Shown here: positions 1 to 7,933 of the stretch, piece after piece
Layout: each line of letters begins with the position of its first letter
Position numbering within the stretch: position 1 is the first letter of the stretch
Assembly (NCBI GenBank): GCA_041946825.1
Contig: JBHGBD010000015.1
Location: forward strand, 1 to 64,000
Direction of reading: 5' to 3'
Source: CAZTHM01 sp041946825
GTDB taxonomy: Bacteria; Acidobacteriota; Terriglobia; UBA7540
DNA length: 64,000 nucleotides
The notes under the pieces: model-generated
Database searches by the model: none
The model's input: the letters and a program-made list of their open reading frames with translations, nothing else
What the model was told of the DNA's origin: nothing
Translations under genes and position numbers: made by a program

Positions 1-33
1 GCGGCTGAAGCCGCTGCCGTGAAGACATCGGTT

Positions 34-55
34 CGGCCCCGATAAATCGGGGCCC
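34..55. repeat. GC-rich inverted repeat (hairpin)
   Basis: A perfect 9-bp inverted repeat, ggccccgat at 35-43 and atcggggcc at 46-54, lies just beyond the 3' end of the HNH gene. A smaller hairpin, gcggc-tgaa-gccgc, is at 1-14. Neither is followed by a clear T-run on the minus strand, so this looks more like a REP-type element than a classical intrinsic terminator, although it could still act as a transcript end. Confidence 0.5.
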
Positions 56-89
56 TGACAAGGGATTAAACCGGGTTTGGTAACAGCTT

Positions 90-623
90 CTAGTAGAAGA
101 GGTATTTCCGCCAGCGCTCATCCGAGCTGCCCATCATGCGCATGAGTTGGCGGCTGGTGTGAAGGGTGAATGGCCGGGGCGCACGCAACAGGCGCAACCC
201 CGACTCTTCCGGCAGACGGTCGCCTTTCAGGTTGTTGCATCGGTGGCAGCAGGCGACGAGATTGTCCCAGTCAGTGTGTCCGCCGCGCGAGCGCGGGATG
301 ACGTGGTCGAGGGTCAGGTCGGCGGCAGGAAACACGCGCCCGCAGAACTGGCAGGTGTGCCGGTCACGCAGCAGGATATTCTTCCGCGAAAGAGCGCGCG
401 TCTGGTACGGAATGCGGTGGAAGGTGATCAGCCGGATGACGGAGGGCATCCGAAACGCCATGCGCGTGGCGTGCACGTAACCGCCATTCACCTCTTCGGT
501 GGTCGCGACGCCTTTCAACACCAGCACAATGGCCCGGCGCACGGCGGTGACGTTGATGGGCTCGTAGGTGGCGTTCAACACGAGCACCGGCATCTGCAGC
601 AGTCGTTGGTTATCCTCCGACAT
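90..623 (-). CDS. HNH endonuclease family protein
   Basis: A 177-aa protein with a C-terminal HNH nuclease core at about residues 85-140. Visible motifs are CQFCG, then LDHVIPRSRGG with the conserved His, then a WDNLVACC-HRCN segment. The two CxxC pairs probably bind structural zinc, and the D-H and N residues would form the metal-dependent active site. The first 80 residues (VLNATYEPINV, RRAIVLVLKG) match the N-terminus usual in stand-alone bacterial HNH proteins of the McrA-like group. No restriction or phage partner lies next to it, so the cellular role is unknown. It reads away from the left edge as the most downstream minus-strand gene here. Confidence 0.85.
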   Translation of the reverse strand: MSEDNQRLLQMPVLVLNATYEPINVTAVRRAIVLVLKGVATTEEVNGGYVHATRMAFRMPSVIRLITFHRIPYQTRALSRKNILLRDRHTCQFCGRVFPAADLTLDHVIPRSRGGHTDWDNLVACCHRCNNLKGDRLPEESGLRLLRAPRPFTLHTSRQLMRMMGSSDERWRKYLFY

Positions 624-665
624 CGGAATATCCCTCGAAGAGCCCGCGGCCCTCCCTGAATTACA

Positions 666-1610
666 TTATCGCGTTGGGGGCGCGAAACCGTCAACTATCG
701 GGCCGTCATTACCCGCGCCGGAATCCCCAAACTGCGGCGTGGCGCGAGCCAGGGTCAAGGCCGCCACCACGCCTGCGCCCGCGTGTTTCAAAGCCGTCGC
801 GCACTCCGACAGCGTCGCGCCCGTGGTCATGACGTCGTCCACCAGAACGAGGGCGCGATCTCGAACTCGTGCCGCGTCGGAAACGGCGAAAACTCCGCGC
901 ACATTCTCGCGCCGCTCCCTTAAACTCAGCCCGGTCTGCGGCGGCGTGGCGCGAGTACGGCGCAAGATGCGCCCCTCGACCCGCGGCGCGCCTCCGACGG
1001 GCCTTTTCCCCAGCGCCGCGCTCAGACCCCTGGCCAGCAAATGCGCTTGGTTGAATCCGCGCTCGCGCTCGCGGCTGGAGTGGAGCGGCACGGGCACGAG
1101 CCATATCGGATCACTTCCGACGGCTTTTTCCAGGTCGTCCCATGCCGACGCCATCAACGCTCCCAGGCGCGTGCCCAGCCGTTCACGCCTTTGGAATTTC
1201 AGCAGCAGGATCGCGGCGCGCAAGTTTCCTCCGTAGACCCCGTAGCTGCGCGCGCAGTCGAACCCATATTCTTCCTGGCGGCAGAGGCCGCACATCCCCG
1301 GCTCAAAGTCGAGCGCGAACGCCGAAGCAAACGGCAGGCCGCAGCGCGCGCAAGCGGGGCCGCTCCAGGGTTCCAGGCTCTCCCAGCAGGCGTGGCAGAT
1401 GCCGGTCAGGCAAGGCTCGCAGAGCTCTTGCCTGCATAGTGAACAGCATGACGGAAAGACTACTGAAAACAAACTACCGGCAAGTTCTTGTGGGAGGGCG
1501 GGCAGCGGACTCGCAGGCTCCGTGGAAGGGAAGACGAACCTCGCTTTTCTCCTGGCTACAGAAGGCCCTGTTCCTGTTTCTCCTGGCATTCGATGCAGTG
1601 CCGGGCCCAA
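666..1610 (-). CDS. comF: ComF family phosphoribosyltransferase-like protein
   Basis: ComF-like protein linked in other bacteria to DNA uptake and competence. An N-terminal four-Cys zinc region (CCSLC, CHAC, CARCG, CGLC) is followed by a type I PRTase fold whose PRPP loop reads VLVDDVMTTGATLSEC near residue 270. The start is uncertain. The open frame reaches ATG at 1610 and overlaps 55 nt of the upstream dksA-like gene, but the first 46 or so residues do not resemble ComF. A TTG at 1472, giving 268 aa, fits the family's usual 230-250 aa better. No strong ribosome-binding site decides between them. It probably forms an operon with the DksA-like gene. Confidence 0.8.
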   Translation of the reverse strand: MGPALHRMPGETGTGPSVARRKARFVFPSTEPASPLPALPQELAGSLFSVVFPSCCSLCRQELCEPCLTGICHACWESLEPWSGPACARCGLPFASAFALDFEPGMCGLCRQEEYGFDCARSYGVYGGNLRAAILLLKFQRRERLGTRLGALMASAWDDLEKAVGSDPIWLVPVPLHSSRERERGFNQAHLLARGLSAALGKRPVGGAPRVEGRILRRTRATPPQTGLSLRERRENVRGVFAVSDAARVRDRALVLVDDVMTTGATLSECATALKHAGAGVVAALTLARATPQFGDSGAGNDGPIVDGFAPPTR

Positions 1611-1909
1611 GGCACTGCTTCCAGGCGCTTCACCTGGACTTCCTCCTGGCAGGCCACGCAGAGCCCGTAGGAGCCGCTCTTAAGGCGCTCCAGGGCATCG
1701 TGGACCAGTTGCAGGATGCGCCGATTGTCATCACTCTGGTGGAAAAGAAACTCTTTGGTGTAGGAATTGGCAGCTTTGTCGGCAATGTCCTGGGTGGTGT
1801 CCTCATCGATCTGACGACCATCCTGCTCGGACTTCGAAACCTGGCGCAGCAATTCTTCCTGCTTGGCGAGCAAACGCTTCTTGTAGATTTCCGCTTTCTT
1901 CTTGTCCAT
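1556..1909 (-). CDS. DksA/TraR-family zinc-finger protein
   Basis: A 117-aa protein with an N-terminal coiled coil (MDKKKAEIYKKRLLAKQEEL) and a C-terminal four-Cys zinc finger (C84, C87, C105, C108), the arrangement of DksA/TraR proteins that act in the RNA polymerase secondary channel and often modulate ppGpp responses. The acidic coiled-coil tip is represented by the DEDTTQDIADKA stretch. It lies directly upstream of comF on the same strand. Whether it is a true DksA or one of the shorter TraR/YbiI-like paralogues cannot be told from sequence alone; the length favours the shorter group found in Acidobacteriota and Deltaproteobacteria. Confidence 0.85.
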   Translation of the reverse strand: MDKKKAEIYKKRLLAKQEELLRQVSKSEQDGRQIDEDTTQDIADKAANSYTKEFLFHQSDDNRRILQLVHDALERLKSGSYGLCVACQEEVQVKRLEAVPWARHCIECQEKQEQGLL

Positions 1910-2162
1910 GACCTACCTTGTCGGCGCAGCCGGGGATTCGTAAACGTACCATTTTAAGAACGACCCTCCAAGCTGTCAAGGTTAACCTCGCTCGAATCCC
2001 GGCGCGCCGATTCCCTTCCGGCCGGTTTCACGCCCTCCATCCTTGATGCCCGTCAAGCGTTGCGAGTTGTTTGAACCGCGGTGAGACGATTGGGAAGAAC
2101 TTCCCGCCGGGAGAGCCCGCCGCCCGTGAGCGGTGTGAACCCATCTTGCAGCGAGGGGGGTG

Positions 2163-2402
2163 CTATCCGGCCTTTTCCTGGCAACGCCGCCGCAGCGCCG
2201 CGTGCAGCCGATCGCGCGTTGAAGTGGGGAGCTGGAAAAGCTCTCCGTCACAATAGAGCTCGATCGTCTTCCGGCACGAATCGAAGACGACCTCGCAGTG
2301 ATGGCAGTCGCGCAGATGCTGCTCGAGCGTGCGCTTCAGCTCGGGGTCGATTGCGCCGTCCAGGTAGTTTGAAATCTGTTCCAGGCATTCGGTACAGTGC
2401 AC
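2163..2402 (-). CDS. Zinc-finger anti-sigma factor (zf-HC2 type)
   Basis: A short (79 aa) soluble protein with the ZAS signature H29-x3-C33-x2-C36 and an N-terminal CTEC pair. The ZAS domain binds ECF sigma factors, and the gene starts 5 nt after the stop of an ECF sigma gene on the same strand, so it is very probably that sigma factor's cognate anti-sigma. There is no transmembrane segment, so the protein is cytoplasmic and would sense a cytoplasmic signal such as thiol oxidation (inference). Confidence 0.85.
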   Translation of the reverse strand: MHCTECLEQISNYLDGAIDPELKRTLEQHLRDCHHCEVVFDSCRKTIELYCDGELFQLPTSTRDRLHAALRRRCQEKAG

Positions 2403-2407
2403 TTGGT

Positions 2408-3010
2408 TTACCCTCGCTTAAAGACCTGACTTAATTCTTCACGTAATTGCAGGCGCGCGCGGAAGAGCCGCGCCTTGACCGCGCCTTCCGTCAGCCCCAG
2501 CAACTGCGCCGTTTCCTGCGTCGACAGCCCCTCCACATCGCGCAACAGGAAAACCGCGCGGAAGCCGGGCGAAAGTGATTGCGCGGCCTTCTGCAGAATC
2601 GTCTCAATCTCCGCCTGCTTGTACTGCTCCTCGGGATTCGGTTTCCAGTCGGCGAACTCGCGCGGCAGAACCTCGCCTTCTTCGCCCGTGGCGTCCTCAA
2701 TGGGCACGGACTTGTCGGCGCGTTGCTTGCGCAGCTTCATCAAGCCTTCGTTGATGGCGATGCGCACCAGCCACGTATAGAAGCGCGAATCCTCGCGGAA
2801 GTCGGGAAGATGCAGGAAGGCCTTGAGGAACGCTTCCTGAAGGACATCCTCGGCGTCTTCGGGGCTGCCCGTCAGGTTCAAGCCGAGGCGGTAGATCTTG
2901 TTTTCATAACGGTTGACGAGCTCCTCGAAGGCCGGATAACTCCCCGCCTTCGCCTCCGTCACCAACACGGAGTCATCTTTGCGCTCGGCAACCTGCGGCA
3001 ATTCCGCCAT
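2408..3010 (-). CDS. ECF (RpoE-like) RNA polymerase sigma factor
   Basis: A 200-aa sigma-70-family protein. Region 2 is at about residues 20-90 (FEELVNRYENKIYRLGL, DAEDVLQEAFLKAF, FYTWLVRIAINEGL) and region 4 at about 135-190 (LSPGFRAVFLLRDVEGL, the helix-turn-helix TAQLLGLTEGAVKARLFRAR). Between them is a linker rich in acidic residues. It heads a two-gene unit with the zf-HC2 anti-sigma downstream. No convincing self-recognition promoter could be picked out upstream, so its regulon cannot be guessed. Confidence 0.92.
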   Translation of the reverse strand: MAELPQVAERKDDSVLVTEAKAGSYPAFEELVNRYENKIYRLGLNLTGSPEDAEDVLQEAFLKAFLHLPDFREDSRFYTWLVRIAINEGLMKLRKQRADKSVPIEDATGEEGEVLPREFADWKPNPEEQYKQAEIETILQKAAQSLSPGFRAVFLLRDVEGLSTQETAQLLGLTEGAVKARLFRARLQLREELSQVFKRG

Positions 3011-3894
3011 GCGTACTCCGATTGACTGTGCGGCGACACACTCCGCGTCCCGGATAGCTCAGCAGCCAGGTTGGTTAGCGAATGGCTCAGGAAACACAAC
3101 CGACTTCCAACTATTCGATGCCGCCGGCGCAACTTGGTTACGGTTCGTCGACCGCCCCCGCGACTCCGAGGACGAAGCCAACAACGCGTATCGAATCTTG
3201 CCTGCTTTCAGGCTCATTTTCGGACCTATCGAACACATTCTAAAGGTGATATCCGCAGCAGGTTCGTTTTCCTGGCCAAAGCTAACAAGTCATTTGTTTT
3301 CAATGCGATACGAAATTCCCAGGGCAAAAAACACCTATATAAGGCCTGACTCGCTCACTTTCCTCTTCGCCTCCGCCTTATGGCCCCTTCACGGCTCATT
3401 TCACAGATCCCTCACCGAGGCCGTTCCGCCGCTGCCGTCGAAACTTGTGTTCAACCGCCCCGCACCCTCCGCCGCACGTTCCCCCACCGGCTGAAAAAGC
3501 GACTACAACTATAGACTAGATTCCGTCAAGTGTCAAGCGTCATTGTGGGCCGGCGATTCATCCCCTTTTAGACTGCCAAGACACGAGAAAGGCCCAACCA
3601 AGAACAAGTCAAAGAGAATCGACTAAGGGTGGCGGTAGCCGTAGCAAACGTCTAAACCGCTGATAATTATCATAGCGGAGGCTGGTAACCGCCACTTCCG
3701 TTTTGATAATGGCTCTTCTTCGCTCGACGGCATCCGTCGTCTCCTCAAAAGCCCAAACGTGGCCAGCTGGACGGGCTTCCACTGAAGGCGTCGCTTGCAG
3801 AGCGAAACACTCAGTCCGGCACGACGCGGAAGCCGTATGCTAGGATAGCTGGTTCGCGACAAATTCGTAAGGGCAAACAAGGAAACTAAATGTA
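3011..3894. other. Long intergenic region without a convincing gene
   Basis: About 880 bp separate the divergent ECF sigma gene and the AlkA-like gene. Short open frames occur on both strands, but none has a plausible ribosome-binding site, protein-like composition or recognisable family. A more AT-rich stretch around 3240-3360 may hold promoters. The piece near 3050 resembles a tRNA D-arm but does not fold into a tRNA. Confidence 0.5.
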
Positions 3895-4872
3895 ATGCTC
3901 ATCACTCCGCGCGAGCCATTCAGCTTCGCACACACGCTGAGATTCATTCTCAGCCCGCCGGCGCTTTTGAACGGCCGCAAATTCGCTCCCCTGCTCGACC
4001 ATTTTGAGGAGGGCGAATATCGCCGCGTCGAAGACATCGACGGCCAGCCGACGCTCTACGGAGTGCGCGAAGAGCCGCACGGCAGCGCCACGCGCTTGCG
4101 CTTGCGCGTTTTGGCGGGGCCGGCCACGCCGCCCGCGATGCAGCGAATCACTAACATGGCCGAGCGTCAGTTCGCGGCGAACCTGGATCTTAATTCCTTC
4201 TATCGCCTGGCTGCGTCGGATCCGGTGCTCGCGAAGCTGACCACGCACTTTTGCGGCATGAGGATTCCGCAGTCAGCGAACATATTCGAGACGCTGGTTT
4301 CAGCGATCATCGAGAAGCAAGTCAATCTGAGCTTCGCGCATCAGGTGAAGAAGGCGCTGATTGAAACTTACGGGCAGCATGTGGAATTCGAAGGTCGCCG
4401 GTACCACGCTTTCCCGGAGCCCGCGGCGCTGGCCATCACGACGCCGCGCCAGTTGCGGCGAATTCAAGTTTCGGGCCCCAAGGCGCGCTACATCATCGCC
4501 ATCTCGCGAGCGGTGCTCGATGGCAGCCTCGACCTCGAGGGACTGCGCGCGCTGGATGCCGCCGCGGCCGACGCGAAGCTTCAACAGCACAAGGGGGTCG
4601 GATCCTGGACGGCGCAGTACATCGGGCTCCGCGCCCTGGGCCATCTGGACTGCCTGCCCGCCGCCGATGTCGGATTGCAGAGAGCCATCCAGCGCTTTTA
4701 CGGACTGCGCAAGCAGCCCACGCCGGCGCGCGTCGAAAAGCTGGCGCGCCGCTGGGCCGGCTGGCGCAGCTACGCGACGTTCTATCTCTGGCTGACCTTC
4801 TGGGAAAACGCCGAATGGAAATCACGATTGGCGGAGGAATTGCGCGTGCAACGCCGACGTAGCGCCTTGTAG
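3895..4872 (+). CDS. DNA-3-methyladenine glycosylase II (AlkA-like)
   Basis: A 325-aa HhH-GPD base-excision repair glycosylase that would remove alkylated purines. The helix-hairpin-helix reads LQQHKGVGSWTAQYI, followed by the catalytic aspartate D258 in LPAADVGLQ. Residues 1-110 form the mixed alpha/beta N-terminal domain expected for AlkA, and residues 120-315 form the helical core (FETLVSAIIEKQVNLSFA). The iron-sulfur cluster Cys motif of MutY/Nth enzymes is absent, as expected for AlkA. The ATG at 3895 follows a weak AAGGAAA. The gene stands alone, with a repeat-rich segment just after its stop. Confidence 0.88.
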   Translation: MLITPREPFSFAHTLRFILSPPALLNGRKFAPLLDHFEEGEYRRVEDIDGQPTLYGVREEPHGSATRLRLRVLAGPATPPAMQRITNMAERQFAANLDLNSFYRLAASDPVLAKLTTHFCGMRIPQSANIFETLVSAIIEKQVNLSFAHQVKKALIETYGQHVEFEGRRYHAFPEPAALAITTPRQLRRIQVSGPKARYIIAISRAVLDGSLDLEGLRALDAAAADAKLQQHKGVGSWTAQYIGLRALGHLDCLPAADVGLQRAIQRFYGLRKQPTPARVEKLARRWAGWRSYATFYLWLTFWENAEWKSRLAEELRVQRRRSAL

Positions 4873-4960
4873 CGGCGGTGTCTTACCGCCGGCCGCTTCT
4901 CGGCCACGTCTTCGGTAGGGAGGAAAGGCGGCGATGAGGACATCGCCGCGACAGCGCGAC
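4872..4960. repeat. REP-like palindromic segment
   Basis: Two small palindromes follow the AlkA-like stop codon: ggcggt-gtctt-accgcc at about 4874-4890 and gcggcgat-gaggac-atcgccgc at about 4934-4956. The second is related in style to the gcggc-tgaa-gccgc hairpin at the left edge of the window, which suggests a dispersed REP family. They may protect the mRNA 3' end or terminate transcription. Confidence 0.5.
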
Positions 4961-5029
4961 GCGCAATCGGTCATTGACTAAATTGGCCGGGGAACATAAG
5001 ATTTCATCGGCAGAAAAAACTCCCCTTTC

Positions 5030-7234
5030 ATGATTGGGTCAACCGTCTCGCACTATCGCGTGGTCGACAAGTTAGGCGGCGGGGGCATGGGTGTGGTCTT
5101 CAAGGCTGAAGACACGCGCCTGGGCCGCAACGTCGCGCTGAAGTTTCTGCCCGAAGAGTATTCGCAGGACCGGCAGGCGATCGAGCGCTTCCAACGCGAG
5201 GCGCGCGCCGCTTCCGCGCTCAGCCATCCCCACATCTGCACCCTTTACGACATCGGCGAACACGAAGGCCGGCACTTCATCGCCATGGAGCTGCTGGAAG
5301 GCCAGACGTTGAAACACCTGCTCTCCACGCAGCGGCTGATGGTCGAGCGCCTGCTCGAAATCGGCATCGACGTCGCGGATGCGCTGGTGGCGGCGCACGC
5401 CAAGGGGATCGTGCATCGCGACATCAAGCCGGCCAACATCTTCATCATGCAGCGCGGCGATGCCAAGATTCTCGACTTCGGCCTGGCGAAGCTGGCGGCG
5501 AAGCGCGAACGCGTGGCGGAAGCCGTGGGCGCTTCGGCGACTGAAACCCTGGACCAGAACCTGACCAGCCCGGGCGCGGCGCTCGGCACCGTGGCCTACA
5601 TGTCGCCCGAGCAGGCGCTGGGCCAGGAAGTGGACGCGCGCTCCGACCTCTTCAGCTTCGGCGTGGTGCTCTATGAAATGGCGACGGGGCGCCAGGCATT
5701 TTCGGGGAGCACCTCGGCGGCGATTTTTGACGCTATTCTGAACCGCGCCCCGGCCTCGCCCGTTCGGACCAATCCCGATACGCCGCCCGAGCTCGAGCGC
5801 GTCATCAACAAGGCGCTCGAAAAGAACCCCGAGCTGCGTTATCAAAGCGCCGTCGAAATTCTCGCCGACTTGAAGCGCCTGAAGCGCGACACCGATTCGG
5901 GCCGCGCCGCGGCGGCCGGGCCCCGCGAGGTCGCGGCCCAGCCGCACGCCGAGAAGTCCGTCGCCGTCCTCTATTTCGAAAATCTCAGCGGCGCCAAGGA
6001 TGACGAATATTTCCGCGACGGCATGACCGAGGACATCATCACCGAGCTTTCCAAGGCCAAAGACTTGAAGGTCTTCTCCCGCCCCACGATTTTGAATTAT
6101 CGCGATAAACCGACCACCGCCAAGCAAATCGGGCAGGAATTGAACGCCTCGCACGTGCTGCAGGGCAGCATCCGGCGCGCCGGAAACCGCATCCGCGTCA
6201 CCGCGCAGCTCATCGACACGCGCACGGATTTCCCCCTCTGGGCGGAGCGTTTTGACCGCGAGATGCAGGACGTTTTCGAGCTCCAGGACGAAATCGCGCG
6301 CAGCATCACGCAGGCGCTGCGCGTGGCGCTTTCCCCCCAGGAAGAAAAGGCCATCGCGCAGAAGCCCACCGAAAACGCCCAGGCCTACGATTATTTCCTG
6401 CGCGGGCGGAGCTTCGCGCGGCGCGGCACGCGCGCCGACCTGGAATTCGCCCTGCAGATGTTCGAGAAAGCCGTTTCGATGGATCCCGGCTTCGCCCTGG
6501 CCCACGCCGGCATCGCCCACACCTGCGCGCTCTTCCACTATTTCCACGAGCCGCAAGCCAGGTGGATTCAGAAAGGCCTTGCCGCCTGCGAGCGGGCGCT
6601 CAAGATCGATTCGCAGATCGCGGAGGGATTGGCTGCCCGCGCCCTGATCGCCTACGCCCAGGGTAAGCACGACGAGGCCATCAACTTCGCGCGCCGCGCC
6701 ATCGACCGGAAGCCCGATTGCGAGGGGGCCTATTACGCCCTGGGCCGCGCCTTGTTCCAGGCCGACCGCCTGGACGAGGCGGCGGAACTGGCCGAGCGCG
6801 CCGTCAAGGCCAGCGGCGACGATTACAACGTTTATGTTCCCTACGAACTGGCCTTGAGCCGGCTGGGGCAGAAGGATGCCGCCGGCCGTCTGCGCGAGCA
6901 ACATATCCGGACGCTTGAACGCCAACTCGAGACCGTCCCGGATGACGTCCGCGCGCGTATCCTGCTGGCGGGAAACTATGCTTCGGTCGGAAACGAGGAG
7001 GGCGCCACGCGCGAACTTCGCCGGGCGGTCGCGTTGCGCCCTGAAGACCCCAACGTCCTCTACAATGCCGCCTGCACGTACGGCATCCTGACCAAGAAAT
7101 CTGAAGCGCTGGACCATCTCAAGAAGGCCTGGGAAGCCGGCTACGTCAATCTGGAATGGGCGGCGCGCGACCCTGACCTCGCCTGTCTCCACGATGATCC
7201 GGAGTTTCGCCGCCTGATTGGCGCCGTGGAGTAG
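5030..7234 (+). CDS. Ser/Thr protein kinase with TolB-like and TPR domains
   Basis: A 734-aa protein. An N-terminal Hanks-type kinase (residues 8-290) has the glycine loop GGGGMGVV, K38 in VALKF, catalytic D131 in HRDIKPAN, DFGLAK and the SPE motif. A TolB-N/FlgO-like region follows at about 310-450 (SVAVLYFENLSG, ELNASHVLQGSIRR, LWAERFDRE), then a TPR solenoid from about 450 to the end. There is no transmembrane segment, so the whole protein is probably cytosolic, which is unusual because many bacterial kinases of this kind are membrane anchored. The same TolB-like/TPR output occurs in the two winged-helix regulators at 56.8-60.4 kb. The start ATG at 5030 opens directly with the usual IGSTVSHYRVV kinase N-terminus. 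Confidence 0.93.
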   Translation: MIGSTVSHYRVVDKLGGGGMGVVFKAEDTRLGRNVALKFLPEEYSQDRQAIERFQREARAASALSHPHICTLYDIGEHEGRHFIAMELLEGQTLKHLLSTQRLMVERLLEIGIDVADALVAAHAKGIVHRDIKPANIFIMQRGDAKILDFGLAKLAAKRERVAEAVGASATETLDQNLTSPGAALGTVAYMSPEQALGQEVDARSDLFSFGVVLYEMATGRQAFSGSTSAAIFDAILNRAPASPVRTNPDTPPELERVINKALEKNPELRYQSAVEILADLKRLKRDTDSGRAAAAGPREVAAQPHAEKSVAVLYFENLSGAKDDEYFRDGMTEDIITELSKAKDLKVFSRPTILNYRDKPTTAKQIGQELNASHVLQGSIRRAGNRIRVTAQLIDTRTDFPLWAERFDREMQDVFELQDEIARSITQALRVALSPQEEKAIAQKPTENAQAYDYFLRGRSFARRGTRADLEFALQMFEKAVSMDPGFALAHAGIAHTCALFHYFHEPQARWIQKGLAACERALKIDSQIAEGLAARALIAYAQGKHDEAINFARRAIDRKPDCEGAYYALGRALFQADRLDEAAELAERAVKASGDDYNVYVPYELALSRLGQKDAAGRLREQHIRTLERQLETVPDDVRARILLAGNYASVGNEEGATRELRRAVALRPEDPNVLYNAACTYGILTKKSEALDHLKKAWEAGYVNLEWAARDPDLACLHDDPEFRRLIGAVE

Positions 7235-7236
7235 CC

Positions 7237-7785
7237 ATGGCGCGACGCGGGAGCGACCGACTCACCAAACCATTTCTGCAACACACTCGACACGTGCTGG
7301 GCGAAGTATATCTGCCCCGCATCGCGCGCTGCCTGGCGCTGCTTTCGGAGAAGGAAGTCTGGTGGCGGCCGCACGCCACGTCCAATAGCGTCGGCAATCT
7401 TGTGCTGCATCTCGAGGGAAACGTGCGGCAGTGGATCATTGCCGGCGTGGGCGGCGCGCCCGACCGCCGCCAGCGTGATACAGAGTTCGCGGCCCGAGGC
7501 CCCCTGCCCCGCCGAGAGTTGGTAGGCCGGCTGCGCAAGACGGTTAACGAAGCCTGCCGTATCGTCGCTCGGGCCACGCCGAAGGACCTTGCCCGCCCCC
7601 GCATGATTCAAGGCTACCGCGTGACCGGCTTCCAGGCCCTCTATCACGTCACCGAACACTTCGCCTACCACGCCGGCCAGATCATTCTCATCACAAAAAT
7701 GAGGCGGCGGCGGGACCTGAAGTTCACACACCTTCCCAAACAGCAGCCGCAGCCGGCACGAGTGCGGCGGCTCCCTGCCATCTGA
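7237..7785 (+). CDS. DinB-like / DUF1572 family protein
   Basis: A 182-aa helical protein of the DinB/YfiT four-helix-bundle fold. Probable metal ligands are the His in NLVLHLEGNVRQW and the pair in HVTEHFAYHAGQI near the C-terminus, the typical three-His pattern. Family members are thought to be metal-dependent transferases, some using bacillithiol or mycothiol; the substrate here is unknown. It starts 2 nt after the kinase stop and is almost certainly cotranscribed with it, which makes it a candidate partner or merely a passenger. The C-terminal 20 residues are basic and probably disordered. Confidence 0.8.
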   Translation: MARRGSDRLTKPFLQHTRHVLGEVYLPRIARCLALLSEKEVWWRPHATSNSVGNLVLHLEGNVRQWIIAGVGGAPDRRQRDTEFAARGPLPRRELVGRLRKTVNEACRIVARATPKDLARPRMIQGYRVTGFQALYHVTEHFAYHAGQIILITKMRRRRDLKFTHLPKQQPQPARVRRLPAI

Positions 7786-7799
7786 GCTAGGTTCTTACA

Positions 7800-7925
7800 G
7801 AACATTGCAGCCGGAGGAGAATTCTCCGTGATCTCCGTGCGTCTCAGGCTTGAACACAGAGGGCACGGAGGGTCTCTGTGATCTCTGTGTTGACATCCTT
7901 TTTTCCACAGAGAACACGGAGACCG
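7800..7925. repeat. CACAGAG/CTCTGTG-type repeat cluster
   Basis: An intergenic block of near-repeats on both strands: tctccgtg twice, ctctgtg twice, then cacagagggcacggag and ccacagagaacacggag. Direct copies alternate with inverted ones, so the transcript could form several hairpins. It lies between the DinB-like gene and the 3' end of the DUF4382 gene, two convergent units, where it may serve as a shared transcript end. Confidence 0.6.
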
Positions 7926-7933
7926 AAGGTTGC

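Noticed and set aside
16..60. Intrinsic terminator for the HNH gene
   Set aside because: The hairpin is strong but no T-run follows on the minus strand; listed only as an inverted repeat.
3050..3155. tRNA-like segment (cggatagctcagc, ggttcgtcgacc)
   Set aside because: The D-arm-like and T-arm-like pieces are too far apart, there is no acceptor stem pairing and no anticodon arm.
5072..7192. 706-codon open frame on the opposite strand of the kinase gene
   Set aside because: It is a shadow of the high-GC coding strand; composition is Arg/Gly/Ala-rich and no domain or ribosome-binding site supports it.
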